Assembly (NCBI GenBank): GCA_025345505.1 | Contig: JANVCC010000259.1 | Location: 717,218-781,217 of the forward strand | Source: Todiramphus chloris collaris | Lineage: Eukaryota; Chordata; Aves; Coraciiformes; Alcedinidae | Length of the DNA stretch: 64,000 nucleotides | Reading direction: 5' to 3' | In this document: positions 39,060 to 52,501 of the stretch, piece by piece | How positions within the stretch are numbered: position 1 is the first letter of the stretch | Layout of the letters: the number at the start of each line of letters is the position of its first letter | Notes under the pieces: generated by a model | Told to the model about the DNA's origin: nothing | Databases searched by the model: none | Seen by the model: only the letters and a program-made list of their open reading frames with translations | Program-made: the position numbers and the translations under genes

Positions 39060-39515
39060 GCCCCCACACCGCGCCGCCCGCGCCGGGCAAACACTCAACA
39101 CACGGGGACCCACGCACCGGGGACGCCCCGACCAGGAGCCAAGAACGGAGACACGCCCCGCGCTCTAGGGTCCGGCCCGCAAGACCCCGCGCGCGCCCAC
39201 GACCGACGTCGACGTGGGGTGGGGCGAGCTCCCGTGGTGCCACGCGTGGTCATAGATTTACATAGCCCCGCCCACCTCGGCTGGAAGCTGCTGTGTGGCA
39301 GCATCGCGGTCTGTATGACCCCCAACACCACGATCCACACCATCTCGGCCCCGGCGGTTTCTGCAGTCCCAGCACAGTGCAGGAAGGCGGGGGGGAATGC
39401 GGCACCCCCAGCCCCGCAGCCCGCTCCCCAGAGTGGCCCAAAGGGTTCCACACTGCCCTTGGGTAGCTGCCTGTGCCATCTCCCTGCCCACTCTGGGAGG
39501 GAGTTAGGGAGACAC
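39060..39515. other. U1 copy 2 promoter region and spacer to ATRAID
   Basis: Holds the duplicated U1 upstream flank, the DSE described for copy 2, and then GC-rich spacer to the ATRAID 3' end. No other feature is seen. Confidence 0.5.
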
Positions 39516-39533
39516 AGGTGAGGATCTGCAGGC

Positions 39534-39539
39534 TTTATT
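39534..39539 (-). terminator. ATRAID: Poly(A) signal AATAAA of ATRAID
   Basis: TTTATT on the plus strand, about 110 bases beyond the ATRAID stop. The 3' UTR is short. Confidence 0.75.
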
Positions 39540-39646
39540 CATTCCCAGTCCCCAAATGGTGAGCCAGACTTCAGGGCACAGAGCATCTTGGAACACAGAC
39601 CTCCCTGGCCACAGCAGAGGCACTGGCACAGACCCCTCTTCCCCGC

Positions 39647-42309
39647 TCAGGAAGTCTTGGCTTTCCGGCGCTGGGTACCCCACAGCAGGAGGGACAGGGA
39701 CAGGGTGATGGCTCCCAGGATCCCAGAGAAGAGCAGCACAGGGAACGTGGCCTGTGAGGAAGCAACAATGAGTGGCACTACCCACCCGCACCCTGCACAG
39801 CCCAGCCAGGGGGCACATGGAGATGGGTTCCTGTACCACAAGCACTGACCTCACGTAGGCACTTGTAGCCATGGAAGGGGCTTTTGCAGAGGCACTGGAT
39901 AAGGCCAGGGCCATCTGGGGCACAGGCAGCATTCTCAGGGCACAGCCAGTCTGGTGGAGCAGAGTGGAGAGGTCACAGGGCCAGGCCAAGGCCACATCCC
40001 AACCACCATGGCACCCAGTTCCTGGGCCATGGCACCCCCTTCCCCCACCATACCGAGCTCCTTGGAACCATTGCAGGGGTTCCTCTGGCCCTGGCAGATC
40101 CGGCTGCTGCTGTGTGCCGTCATCTTCTCCCAGGCACTGCTCCCACCTGGGCACTCCAGTGCCAGCGGCACCACACTGGGGAGCAGAGCTCAGCACCCAG
40201 CACTGTGGCAACCCCCGCACTGCCCCCCAGCCTGGTACTCACAGGATCTGCAGCTGGGTGAAGCCCAGGAAGGAGCCACTGGAGAGTGACATCAGGGGGT
40301 TCTCTGACAGATCCCTGCAAACACATGCCAGAAATGTGGACCTTCTCTGCAGGACTGCTCTCCATCCTTTCACCCAAGCCTGTGTTGATACCAGGGATTG
40401 CCATGGTGTACAACCTTGCACTTAACCTTGCTGAACCTCAGGAGGCTCACATGTGCCCATGCCCCAAACTTGTCCAGGTCCCTGGGGATGCCACCCTCTG
40501 TCCAGTGAATCAACCAAACCACAGAGCTCAGTGCTGTCTGCAGATCTGCTGAGGGTGCACTCGATATCCCACTGTGTCATTAATAAAGGCACTGAACAGC
40601 ACCAGTCTCAACACAGACCCCTGAGGAACACTGCTCATTCCTAATGTTCATTTGAATGTTGAGCCATGTTGACCACAACTCTTCAGACATGGCCATCCCA
40701 CCAATTCCTTGTCAATCCACCAAACCCATGTCTTTCCAGTTTAGTGGCAAGGATTTTGTGTGAGACTGTGTCAAAAGCCTTACAAAAGTCAAGAGAGAAG
40801 ACATCAGTTGCTCTTCTCTTATCCACCAGCACAGTCCCTACATTATAGAAGGCCACTAGGCTGCTCAGGCAGGACTTGCCCTCAGTGAAGCCTTGATGCC
40901 TGTCCCACACCACCTCCCTACCATTTATATGCAGAGCTTTCAGGAGGGTCTGCTCTGTGCTCTGACCAGGCACAGAGGTCAAGCTGACTGGCCAGCTATT
41001 TCTAGGGGCCTCCCCCTTTTAGAAATGGAGGCGATGTTTCCCTGTTTCCAGTCACTGGGGCACTCCTGACTCCCACCACTGTTCAAACACAATGGATAGT
41101 AGCTGGTGTCCCCTGGGTAGCAGGGTGATGTGGGGCCTAGGGACAGTGGGGTACTGGAGGGACAGGGGGATGGCAGGTACAGGGAGCAGAGAGGTAGAGC
41201 TGTGCTGGCCTGGGGACCCATATAAGGGAGTGCCCCACCAGACCCACCCCAGACCCCTCTCCCTGCCCAGGGCCCGGCGCCTCACAGGGAGCAGGCAGAG
41301 GCATAAGGAGGCACATTGACTCACAGGACGATGGCGGTGGTGGCCTCGGCCATCCCCATGGGGAGGCTGTGCAGGGAGCAGTTGCTCAGGTCCAGGCTGG
41401 GAGGGGGGCAGCAGTCAGGAGAGGAGCAGCAGTCAGGAGAGGAACAGCAGTGTGCCTGGCACCCCCCACACCCCATGCTGCATGCCCCCCACACCCACAT
41501 CCTGTGCGCCTCCCACCCCCTGCATTCCCCAATGCCCCCCCCCGTGTCTTCCCAACACTCACCGTGTCACCCCCTGCATCAGACACTTTCTCGAACCCCA
41601 AGCACCCCCAGCACCCTCTGCACACCACTCTGCACCCCCAACACCTCCCAGTGCACCTCTGCCCCGTGCACTCCCAGCCTGTCCCTGTCCTGTACCCCAG
41701 CAGTTGCTTCAGGCGGGTGCCCCGCTCCCAGCAGCAGCGTCCCTCACTCTCCGTGCCGGTCCGGGATGCACAGTACCGGGCCACGATGGAGTCGTTCTGC
41801 AGCAGCCCTGGGCAGTGCTTACACACCTGGGTCAGAGGTGTTTGGTGAGGCACGGGCAGCACCGACATGGGCACCTCCCGACCCCTATGCTCAGGGTACC
41901 CCTCCACACACGTATCCCCCCCGGCAATCCTGAATCCCCACAGCTCCCAGATCCGAGCACCTCCGACCTCAGGCATGCTTGTTCCGGGCACTTCCCGATC
42001 CATCGGCACCCCCGAGAGCCGGGCATCCCCTGATTCTCCCCGAGCGGGCACTCACCGACCCGGGGGACCTTCCCGGAGCTCCCCGACCGGGGCGCCTTCG
42101 ACCCCAGCCATCGCCACCTCGGGAACTCCCCAACCACCAGCGTCCCCAGTGCCCTCCCCGACCCAGTTCCCCCCGCGACCCTCGGCAGACCCTCCAGACC
42201 CCGTCCCTCCTCCGGTGCCCCACCAGTCCCGGTCGCTCACCGCCGCCCCGCCAGCGGCCCAGGGCAGGGGGGGGAGCAGCAGCAGCAGCAGCACCACAGA
42301 AGCGCCCAT
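39647..42309 (-). CDS. ATRAID: ATRAID (APR3), 223 aa
   Basis: All-trans retinoic acid-induced differentiation factor, a type I membrane protein with an EGF-like domain. Mammalian work links it to lysosomes and bisphosphonate response. Seven exons: 42241-42309, 41696-41826, 41325-41396, 40243-40314, 40054-40175, 39850-39950 and 39647-39751. They join in phase to 672 nt, against 229 aa in human. There is a leucine-rich signal peptide (VVLLLLLLPPLPWA), then CKHCPGLLQ, LDLSNCSL, GFTQLQIL, ICQGQRNPCNGS, an EGF-like core PDGPGLIQCLCKSPFHGYKC, a transmembrane helix SGILGAITLSLSLLLW and the tail TQRRKAKTS, nearly identical to mammals. Head-to-head with SLC5A6, as in mammals. Confidence 0.95.
40335..41095 (-). 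mobile_element. CR1 LINE fragment with ORF2 reverse transcriptase remnant, in ATRAID intron 3
   Basis: Minus-strand translation of 40683-40982 gives CR1 reverse-transcriptase motifs: GFTEGKSCLSSLVAF, LDFCKAFDTVSHKIL and KLERHGFGG. The flank 40560-40640 has the familiar CR1 text GACCCCTGAGGAACACTGCT (here on the plus strand). It is 5'-truncated, lacks a complete frame and is not mobile. Confidence 0.88.
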
Positions 42310-42850
42310 ACTCCCGGCCGGGCTCGCGCCCCATCCCGGGGCTCTTCCGGGACCGCCCCGCCCCGCCAGACACGCCCCGTGCGAGAGCGCCCCCTGGCGG
42401 GCACGTCTGAGAGCACCGAGCGACGCTCGCCGGGAGACCGACGGGCCGGACGAGACAGGGGCACACCCGAGCTCCGACGTGGCCAGGGTTCCGGCACGGG
42501 CTGGCTGCGAAGCGCCGGCGGGATACGGCTGGCCCTTCACCGGGGGTGTGCCCCGGGCACGGCGGCAGGTCCTGGGAGGCGCGTAGGGGTCAGGCGGCCG
42601 CAGGGCGTGACCGTGCCCACCCACCTCCTCCACCCCGGGCTGGGCTGGGCGCCCTCCGGACTCCGGCTGGGCCTGCGGTGAGCGCCCCCCGCAGCGAGGG
42701 GCTGCCGGGGCGCGGTGACCCGCCCAGGGTAGCGGAGCGCGGACAAGGCCGGGGCGGCCCCGACGGCCCCACGTGGGGTCTCACCGTAGGCGGTCGCTGA
42801 CGCCATAGGGGCGCGCCGAAGTAGGGCGCGCCGGGCCGGGCAGAAGTGGC
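42310..42850. promoter_or_regulatory. Divergent ATRAID/SLC5A6 promoter region
   Basis: CpG-island sequence between the ATRAID start codon (minus) and the probable first SLC5A6 exon (plus). There is no TATA box. Head-to-head spacing of about 0.55 kb suggests a shared bidirectional promoter, as known for the mammalian pair. Confidence 0.55.
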
Positions 42851-42951
42851 GGTGAGGGCAGCACTGCCCGTTCCTTACGGCATCAGTGCGCGCCGGCGCT
42901 GTCAGGGCGGCACGTGGGGTCCGAGCTGTGCCGCGCCGGTCGCCGCCGCCG
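42850..42951 (+). other. SLC5A6: Candidate noncoding first exon of SLC5A6
   Basis: A strong donor CCGCCG|GTGAGT at 42951/42952 closes a CpG-rich stretch in the right place and orientation for a 5' UTR exon. The transcription start is not visible. Intron 1 would run to about 45152, where TTCTTCCTCCAG provides an acceptor. Confidence 0.4.
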
Positions 42952-45305
42952 GTGAGTGTTGCACCGGGGCTGCTGGGGTGGGACCCTCAAGGTCACCGCC
43001 CGCCCCCGCCCGGGAGCGGCCCCTCCGGGCTCAGACCACACGCCGGGGCCGGGATTCGTCTGCGGCTGCCCGCCCCGACCCCGGCCCACACCGGCGGCAC
43101 CGGGGCTCGGAGGAGCCGGGCCTGGGGCCAGGGTCACTGGGGACAGCGGGGGTGAGGAGTGACGGACGTCGGTCTGGAGGCACCGGCGACTCTGTGGCAC
43201 TAGCGGGTGGGGCCTCGGGCTGGGGGCATCGGGGACTCCAGGGAACAACAGCAGAGCCGTGGCTTGGGGTCACTTGGGACACCGGAGCTGGGCAGCGGGG
43301 TCACCGAGGACACGGAAGAACAACGAAGTGGAAGGCAGAGGACACCTTGGGACAGGAGGGCCAGGCTTCAGACAGTCACTGGAGATACCAGGGGACAGGG
43401 AAGTGCAAGGCAGGGAAGGGGGGCAACAGGGCCACAGCCCAGGGACATGGGCACCCTGGGGCCGAGGGACCACAGGGGAAGGGGCAGTGGGGTCTCAAGG
43501 GAGTCATGGGGGATGGGGACAAGGGCTTTGGGCCAGAGATGCAGTGGGACATCAAGTCTCAAGGCAGTAGAGCCTCAGGGACGCTGGGTACAGGGGAGCC
43601 TTGGGCTGGGGACGCTCAGGGCTGCTGGGCCTTGAGCTGTGGTGCTGGTGGGGCAGCTGTAAGGGACAGCAATGCTGCCTGCCCTGTGTTTAGTCTCCCT
43701 GGTGGAATGTGGTGGGGTGACCTTGGACCCTGCCCAGGAGCTGGTCGTGTCTGGCCAGGGACAGGGGCAGTGGCATGTGAGGCAGGAGGTGCTGCCCTCT
43801 CACCCACTTCCCGCCTGCCCAGTGCTGCCATGGGGCTCTGTGCCAACTCAGCTGCCCCGGTCCTGTGGCCCTCACGGCAGGCAGGCCTGGGCAAGCTGTG
43901 CCAGGCACAGGGGTGCCAGCCTAATCCCCCCAAGTATGTCCCAGGCAGGCATTCTTCCGAGGATCATGGTGGGCACAGTGCCAACCCCCCTGCAACCAGC
44001 AGCCTGGCTTTGTCCTTTTTTACCTTGTGCTGTCCTGTGACAACCCCTAATGTTGACCTACCAATATGGTGGCACAAGGGGACCCTCTGCATCCTGGACC
44101 CCTGTCCTGCCAGTTCCCCCCAGCACTCAGGGCTTCTGGCTCCCTGCTCCCCACAGCCCCATACCACCTGGTGGCAGAGGGGGGGCGGGTGTCTATGCTT
44201 GTTGCCAGTTCTTGCCCTACTCCTGGGACAGCCCAGCCCCCTCCTCCTGCTCTGCAGGGCCTGGAGCTGGGGATGGGGACAGAGGCTCATTAAGGAGCCC
44301 TGAGGATGTGCCTGTGTGCAGGGCAGAGGGGTACCAGGGCCAGCAGCTGCTCGGGTCTGCTGCCTAGAGCCCCTGAGGTTGTCAGTCCCCCTCTGTTGGT
44401 CCATTTGCTCATCTCCAACTGTGTGGGTAGGTGTTGCGGGGGTCACCCTTCCCAGCCTCTGCTCACCCCTGGCCAGGGTGCCAGGGCTCCTCCTGCATCT
44501 CCTCACCAGTGCAGACTGGGCTCTGCTGCCTGTCCATCTGCCCACCCCAGCCCCATTCATGGGTCCTGGGGGGCTGGGGGCTGCCAGTGGGGCCAGTCCT
44601 GCAGGATGGGCTGCCGTGGGGGTTGCTGTTCCAGTGCTGGCTGGGCTGTGCCGTCCCTGAAGCGGCTGCCTGGCGCCAGGGCTGGGGCGGTCATGCTGGG
44701 CTTGGCTGGGCTTTCACACCGGGGGCGATTCTGCTGGGCTTGGCGGGGCTGCACGGTGCCGTGGTGGTTGGGTCATGTTGTGTTTGGCTACAGCACAAGG
44801 ACTGGTGCTGCAGGGCTTGGTGGGGCTGTACTGCACCGGGGGTGCTTTTGTTGGGTTTGGCCACGCCAGGCCGGTTCTGCCGGGCCTGGCAGATCTGCAT
44901 GGGGCTGCAGGGCCAGTGCTGCAGGGTCCTGGGTGGGACTGTTTTTGCAACCATGGCCTCTGTGCTCTTTGGAAGGAGGGCCCATTTCCCTTGGCGGGGG
45001 CAGGTCAGCCAGCCCAAAGGGAGGAGAAGGGTTAAGGGGATGTTCCTCGCCCAGCCTGGCCACCCCCTACTGCCACAGAGGAGTGAGCGAAGGTCCTTGC
45101 AGTGTCTGGTGCAGCTCCTGGTGTGGCTCTGACATCCATTCTTCCTCCAGCAGCTCCAAGCATTGGGGAGATGCCAGCCAGAACCTGCTGCTGGGGCAGC
45201 TGCTGGGGCTTGGCATGCCCATGAATCGAGAGGGGTGCAACCAGGGTTGGTGGCCGGGCAGCGGCAGCTCTGGTGGAACACCAGCAGCAAGAGGATACGC
45301 TCACC

Positions 45306-48712
<3,407 letters not shown>

Positions 48713-49155
48713 GCCCCCCCAGCATGAGGGTCCTGGCTGCTCCTCCAGCCAGGGGGCACAGACCCTTGTGGGGTGCCCACACTGAGCCACAGAGCACCAA
48801 ATAACAGGGAGGGGCTGGGTCCCTGCCTGGGGGATGCTGGGTTGCTGTCTGGGTGGGGGCTGGCCAGACTGCACCTCCAGAGGCAGTCAAGCCCCCAGCC
48901 CTCCAGCTGCCCATGCTGGAGCCCATGCTGGCCTCTGCCACTCAGCTGGGGGACTCTGGAACCATGGATGTGGGATGGTGTTGGAGTGGTGCCATTCCCC
49001 CCACCAGTCTGGGATGCTGTGCGATGCCCTGGCCCAAGGCACGTGCCTTAATGCACTGCTCCTGGGCAGGGGTCTGCCTGACAACACGCCAGGGCGCTGG
49101 GCGCCCTCCCCCCACCAGCCCCCCCATCGGCCATCTCTGTGTTCACTGTCCCCCT

Positions 49156-49161
49156 AATAAA
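49156..49161 (+). terminator. SLC5A6: Poly(A) signal AATAAA of SLC5A6
   Basis: CCCTAATAAATGATACTGGA, 444 bases after the stop codon and the only canonical signal there. Confidence 0.8.
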
Positions 49162-49179
49162 TGATACTGGAGCACAAGT

Positions 49180-49560
49180 GTCAGAGGAACTCCCAGACCA
49201 GCCCCCTCACCACTGTCCCCTGAGAGCCTGGGGGAACACGGGACTCCTGTCTTCCAAAGCAGTGGGGGGTCCCTGCCGTCCCCCAGGAGCGTGAGCCTCG
49301 CTAGCCACAGCAGATTTATGGCCACAGCCATGGCCTTGGCCCCTTTCCTATGGCTCGGGGCCTGCGGGGGGCCTAGCCAGAGGAACCAGGTGAGCACAGG
49401 AGGGGGGGATAGCTGCTCTGTGGTTGGCGGGCACAGGGCCCCCATCTCCCAACCTTCTGTGCACACCTGAGCTGGGGCAGAGCCCACGCCAAGGGTCCCA
49501 TGAAGGGGCTTGTCCTGCAGCACCGGTGCGTCTGAGGCAGGAAGCAGGCAGTGAGTGATC
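49180..49560. other. Spacer between convergent SLC5A6 and TCF23
   Basis: No gene, repeat or RNA recognised. The two poly(A) signals face each other about 410 bases apart. Confidence 0.5.
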
Positions 49561-49568
49561 GCTGTGTG

Positions 49569-49574
49569 TTTATT
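49569..49574 (-). terminator. TCF23: Poly(A) signal AATAAA of TCF23
   Basis: TTTATT on the plus strand, 381 bases beyond the TCF23 stop in transcript sense. Confidence 0.7.
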
Positions 49575-49954
49575 GCTGTGCGTGGGGCCAGGCAGCCCCC
49601 AGCCCCGGTGGGCAGTGTGGGGCAACTCCCCCCGCCCCCATCCCCAGGCCAGGCAAGGGACACAGCACCAGCCTCGTGGTGAGAGCTCCCACCCTAAGTG
49701 TGCCCAGGGTCCTGGCCCCGCTGTGGGCAGGTGGAGGGCATGGCTGGGAACAGAGACTGGGCATCCCACTGCCCACCCTGTGCCTACATCTCACAGCCCC
49801 CTGTGCAAGATAAGGGTGTGGATTCCATCAGCACCAGCTTACCCCCACGCCCTGTCCTGGCTGTTTCCCCCAGTCCTCACCCTGGGGCACAGCTTCCCCA
49901 CACTGTGTGGAGAGGGCAGATGTGGGGGTTGTGTGGCTCTGGGCACCCCAGGGG

Positions 49955-50713
49955 TCAGGGGAGGCTGTCCCCTGCTGGCAGCCTGTTATCCCCTGGGCCT
50001 GTGTGTTCGTGGCTGCTGGTGGCTGTGGGTGCCCTGAGGGAGTCAGGACCAGGCCCTCCCCAGAGGTCGGCATAGAGGCGGGAGCGCATTGGCCACTCCT
50101 GCAAAAGAGAGAGAGGGGTTGAAGCTGGGAGGATGCCCCTTGTCCTGGTGGTGCCCCACGCATGGGGATGGGGGACCCCAAGGATTCACTGACGGGGTGC
50201 ACTGGCGGCCCTAGGGACCAGCTGCTGGCAGACATGGGACATGCTGGGGACCTCAAGGTGGAGGGGGTGCAGTCCAGGGGGAGGGGTGCTGGTGTGCTAG
50301 ACAGCAGGGGCTAGCTGCAGACTGTACTTGGGGACCCCAGGGGCTGGCTGCTGGTCTGCAGGGTGGATAGTGGGGGACCACAGAGTGCCACCATACAAGG
50401 GGAACCCCAGGGACTGGTGCTGAGGAGCTGGACACTGAGACAGGGGTGCCCTGGGTCTCACCTTCAGAGGGTGAAGGAGTGGGTGTCCGTGGAGTGGGTG
50501 GGAGGCTGCAGGCGGGGGTGGCCCACGGCCCAGGGTGTGGCTAAGGTGAGCAATGTAGCTGGTGGCCAGGATGAGGACATCCAGCTTGGAAAGCTTGGTG
50601 CCAGGGGGCACAGCAGGCAGGGCTGCCTGCAGCGACAGGAAGGCCCGATGTAGCGCCCGCATCCGGCTCCGCTCCCGCGCTGCATTCTGGGGGCATGGTG
50701 ACCCCAGGTGACC
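49955..50713 (-). CDS. TCF23: TCF23 (OUT) bHLH factor, last two coding exons
   Basis: Helix-loop-helix factor; the mammalian protein is an inhibitory bHLH that does not bind DNA well. Exon 50462-50713 (252 nt) encodes [35 protein letters not shown] and [11 protein letters not shown], the complete bHLH. The last exon, 49955-50098, begins [12 protein letters not shown], matching mammalian [10 protein letters not shown], and ends at TGA 49955-49957. Phase is zero at both junctions. The N-terminal exon upstream (51-52 kb) could not be identified, so the protein is incomplete here. It is convergent with SLC5A6, as in mammals. Confidence 0.88.
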
Positions 50714-52480
50714 CTGTGGAGACAGAATGGGGCTGAGCTGGCCCAGGGCCTGTGGCTCCCTGCAGCTGAGGCTGGGCCAGGCACCGTCATCCCCAATGAG
50801 GATGAGGAGAGCACCCATCTGCCACAATGCCACTTGTCCCTGGGGAGCCAGTGAACCCAGTGCCCAGACCCACCGGGTTCTCTGTGCCCCCAGGGTTGCA
50901 TCCCACCCACCTGCATCCCCTGTCCCTCCTCCTACAGCCCACCGGGCTCAGTCCTACTTATGACCTAGGACCAAGAAGGGTGGGCTGTCACTTCCTGGTG
51001 TGCACACCCTCCCCATGGCAGCCTCCCAGGGCCCCCTGCACCACCAGGCTCTGGTGCAGCAGGGCAAGGGGTGGAAAGTGCCTCCCTGTGGCCATCATGC
51101 ATGGAGGCTGTGGGGTCCTGCTCCTGTGCTCAGCTGGCTCCTTACCTGTCCTGCTGCCGGGGGGCTCCCTGGGTTGCCAGGGTGGGCAGATGAGGGCCCT
51201 GGGGTCCTGCCTGTGCTCATGCCTGGGCAGTGCCGGGTGGCTCATGTGGGGCTGCAGGCACCTCTCCTCTCCTGGGAGCTGTTCATGGCAGCTGGCCTTG
51301 GTCCCCACCCCTCACAGGGGTCTGCTCTTGTGCTCTCAGCTGTGCTGTGCCCCTCCAGGCAGCCCCTGCCCACACTCCTGCCTGTACCTCAGCCCTGTGA
51401 AGTGCTGGTGGGTCAGGGTGCTCCAGTGAGCACTGTTTTGTTCCCCCGCTGCCTCCTGTCACAGCTCAGCCCACAGCCTCATCTGGGCAGGCGTCTCGCC
51501 TCCCCCTCCTTGCCACCATGGGATGAGCAGGAGGATATGAACTGTCTGCGCTGGAGCCTCCCTTGCCCACGGAAGCCTCACTCACCTCATGGCCTGGACT
51601 CAGCACCACAGGAGCTACACAGGAGACACTGAAGCTTGAGCAAGACACTGTGGGCACAGGGGCATTGTGGACACTGGCCATCTGTGGGGCAGGACACCCA
51701 CGTGGGGTCATGCTGTGCTGCAGCCCTGGCCCCATGTGCAGCCCATGCACCTAAACCCCTGTCTGTGAGATGGGAGCCTCATGCTGGTGCAGTGTGGGCT
51801 GCAGGTGGCCGCCTGCACCAATGGGCCCATCTCTTAGGGGGCAGTTGCACCAACAACCACCTGTCAGAAGCTGAGGGGCTCCTTGAGGGCTCTGCCATCT
51901 TCCACCCCAGTGCCCTGTTCCCCTGGATCCAGCCCAGCACCCTCGTTGCTGGGGACACCCTGGAACTCACATCTGCTGCCGGGCAGTGGGGTGAGTAACC
52001 TCGAGGAGCAGCTGGGCGGCCGGTGTGGGAGGAGCACAGCAAGGTTAAGGCTGGAACGGGGCAGCCGAGGGGAGTGGGGTTGGTGAGGAAGCAGGCAGAA
52101 GGAACCCGTGTGACCCTGCACGTGGGACTCGCAGGGCAGCGAGGGAGGCAGCGCACGGGCCCCCATGCTGGGCCCCACTTGGGCTGCAGAGCGGCTCCCC
52201 CGCGGCCGGGGGGCCGGGCGAGGGGACTGCGAGGGCCGAGCAGCCACGGAGGCGCATCTGCGGTGTGCGGGGGCGGACCAGCCCGGGCTACGAGCCCGCG
52301 GGGGGACCGGCGCGGCGCCGCGGCTGCTACCGAGCTCGCGCCATCCGCGCGTGGCTCGAGGGGGCAGGGGGGCGTGGCTCGAGGGGGCAGGGGGGCGTGG
52401 CTCGAAGGGCTGCGGGGGCAGGGTGCTGCTCGTCACGGACGTGGCGGGGCGGAGACGCACGGCGTGGTGACGCACGGCGC
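50714..52480. other. TCF23 5' region, first exon unresolved
   Basis: Should contain the first TCF23 exon and promoter on the minus strand. Several short minus-strand frames exist (for example 51466-51750), but none resembles the mammalian N-terminus clearly. The right end (from about 52100) is the PREB CpG island. Confidence 0.45.
52349..52417. repeat. 23-bp tandem repeat in the PREB promoter, 3 copies
   Basis: Units starting GCGTGGCTCGAGGG at 52349, 52372 and 52395. The first two are identical and the third has one change (CGAAGG). Each carries a GC-box-like GGGGGCAGGGG. Confidence 0.85.
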
Positions 52481-52482
52481 GC

Positions 52483-52489
52483 TGACGTG
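52483..52489 (+). promoter_or_regulatory. PREB: UPRE/CRE-like TGACGTG upstream of PREB
   Basis: TGACGTG 13 bases above the PREB start codon, with a second ACGTGGC near 52438. TGACGTG is the core bound by XBP1/ATF6 and CREB-family factors, and Sec12 expression fits unfolded-protein-response control. Functional use is inference. Confidence 0.35.
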
Positions 52490-52501
52490 TGCGGCGCAGC
52501 C

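Noticed and set aside
51466..51750. Candidate first exon of TCF23
   Set aside because: Open frame with a methionine, but it lacks resemblance to known N-termini and a convincing donor in the right phase.
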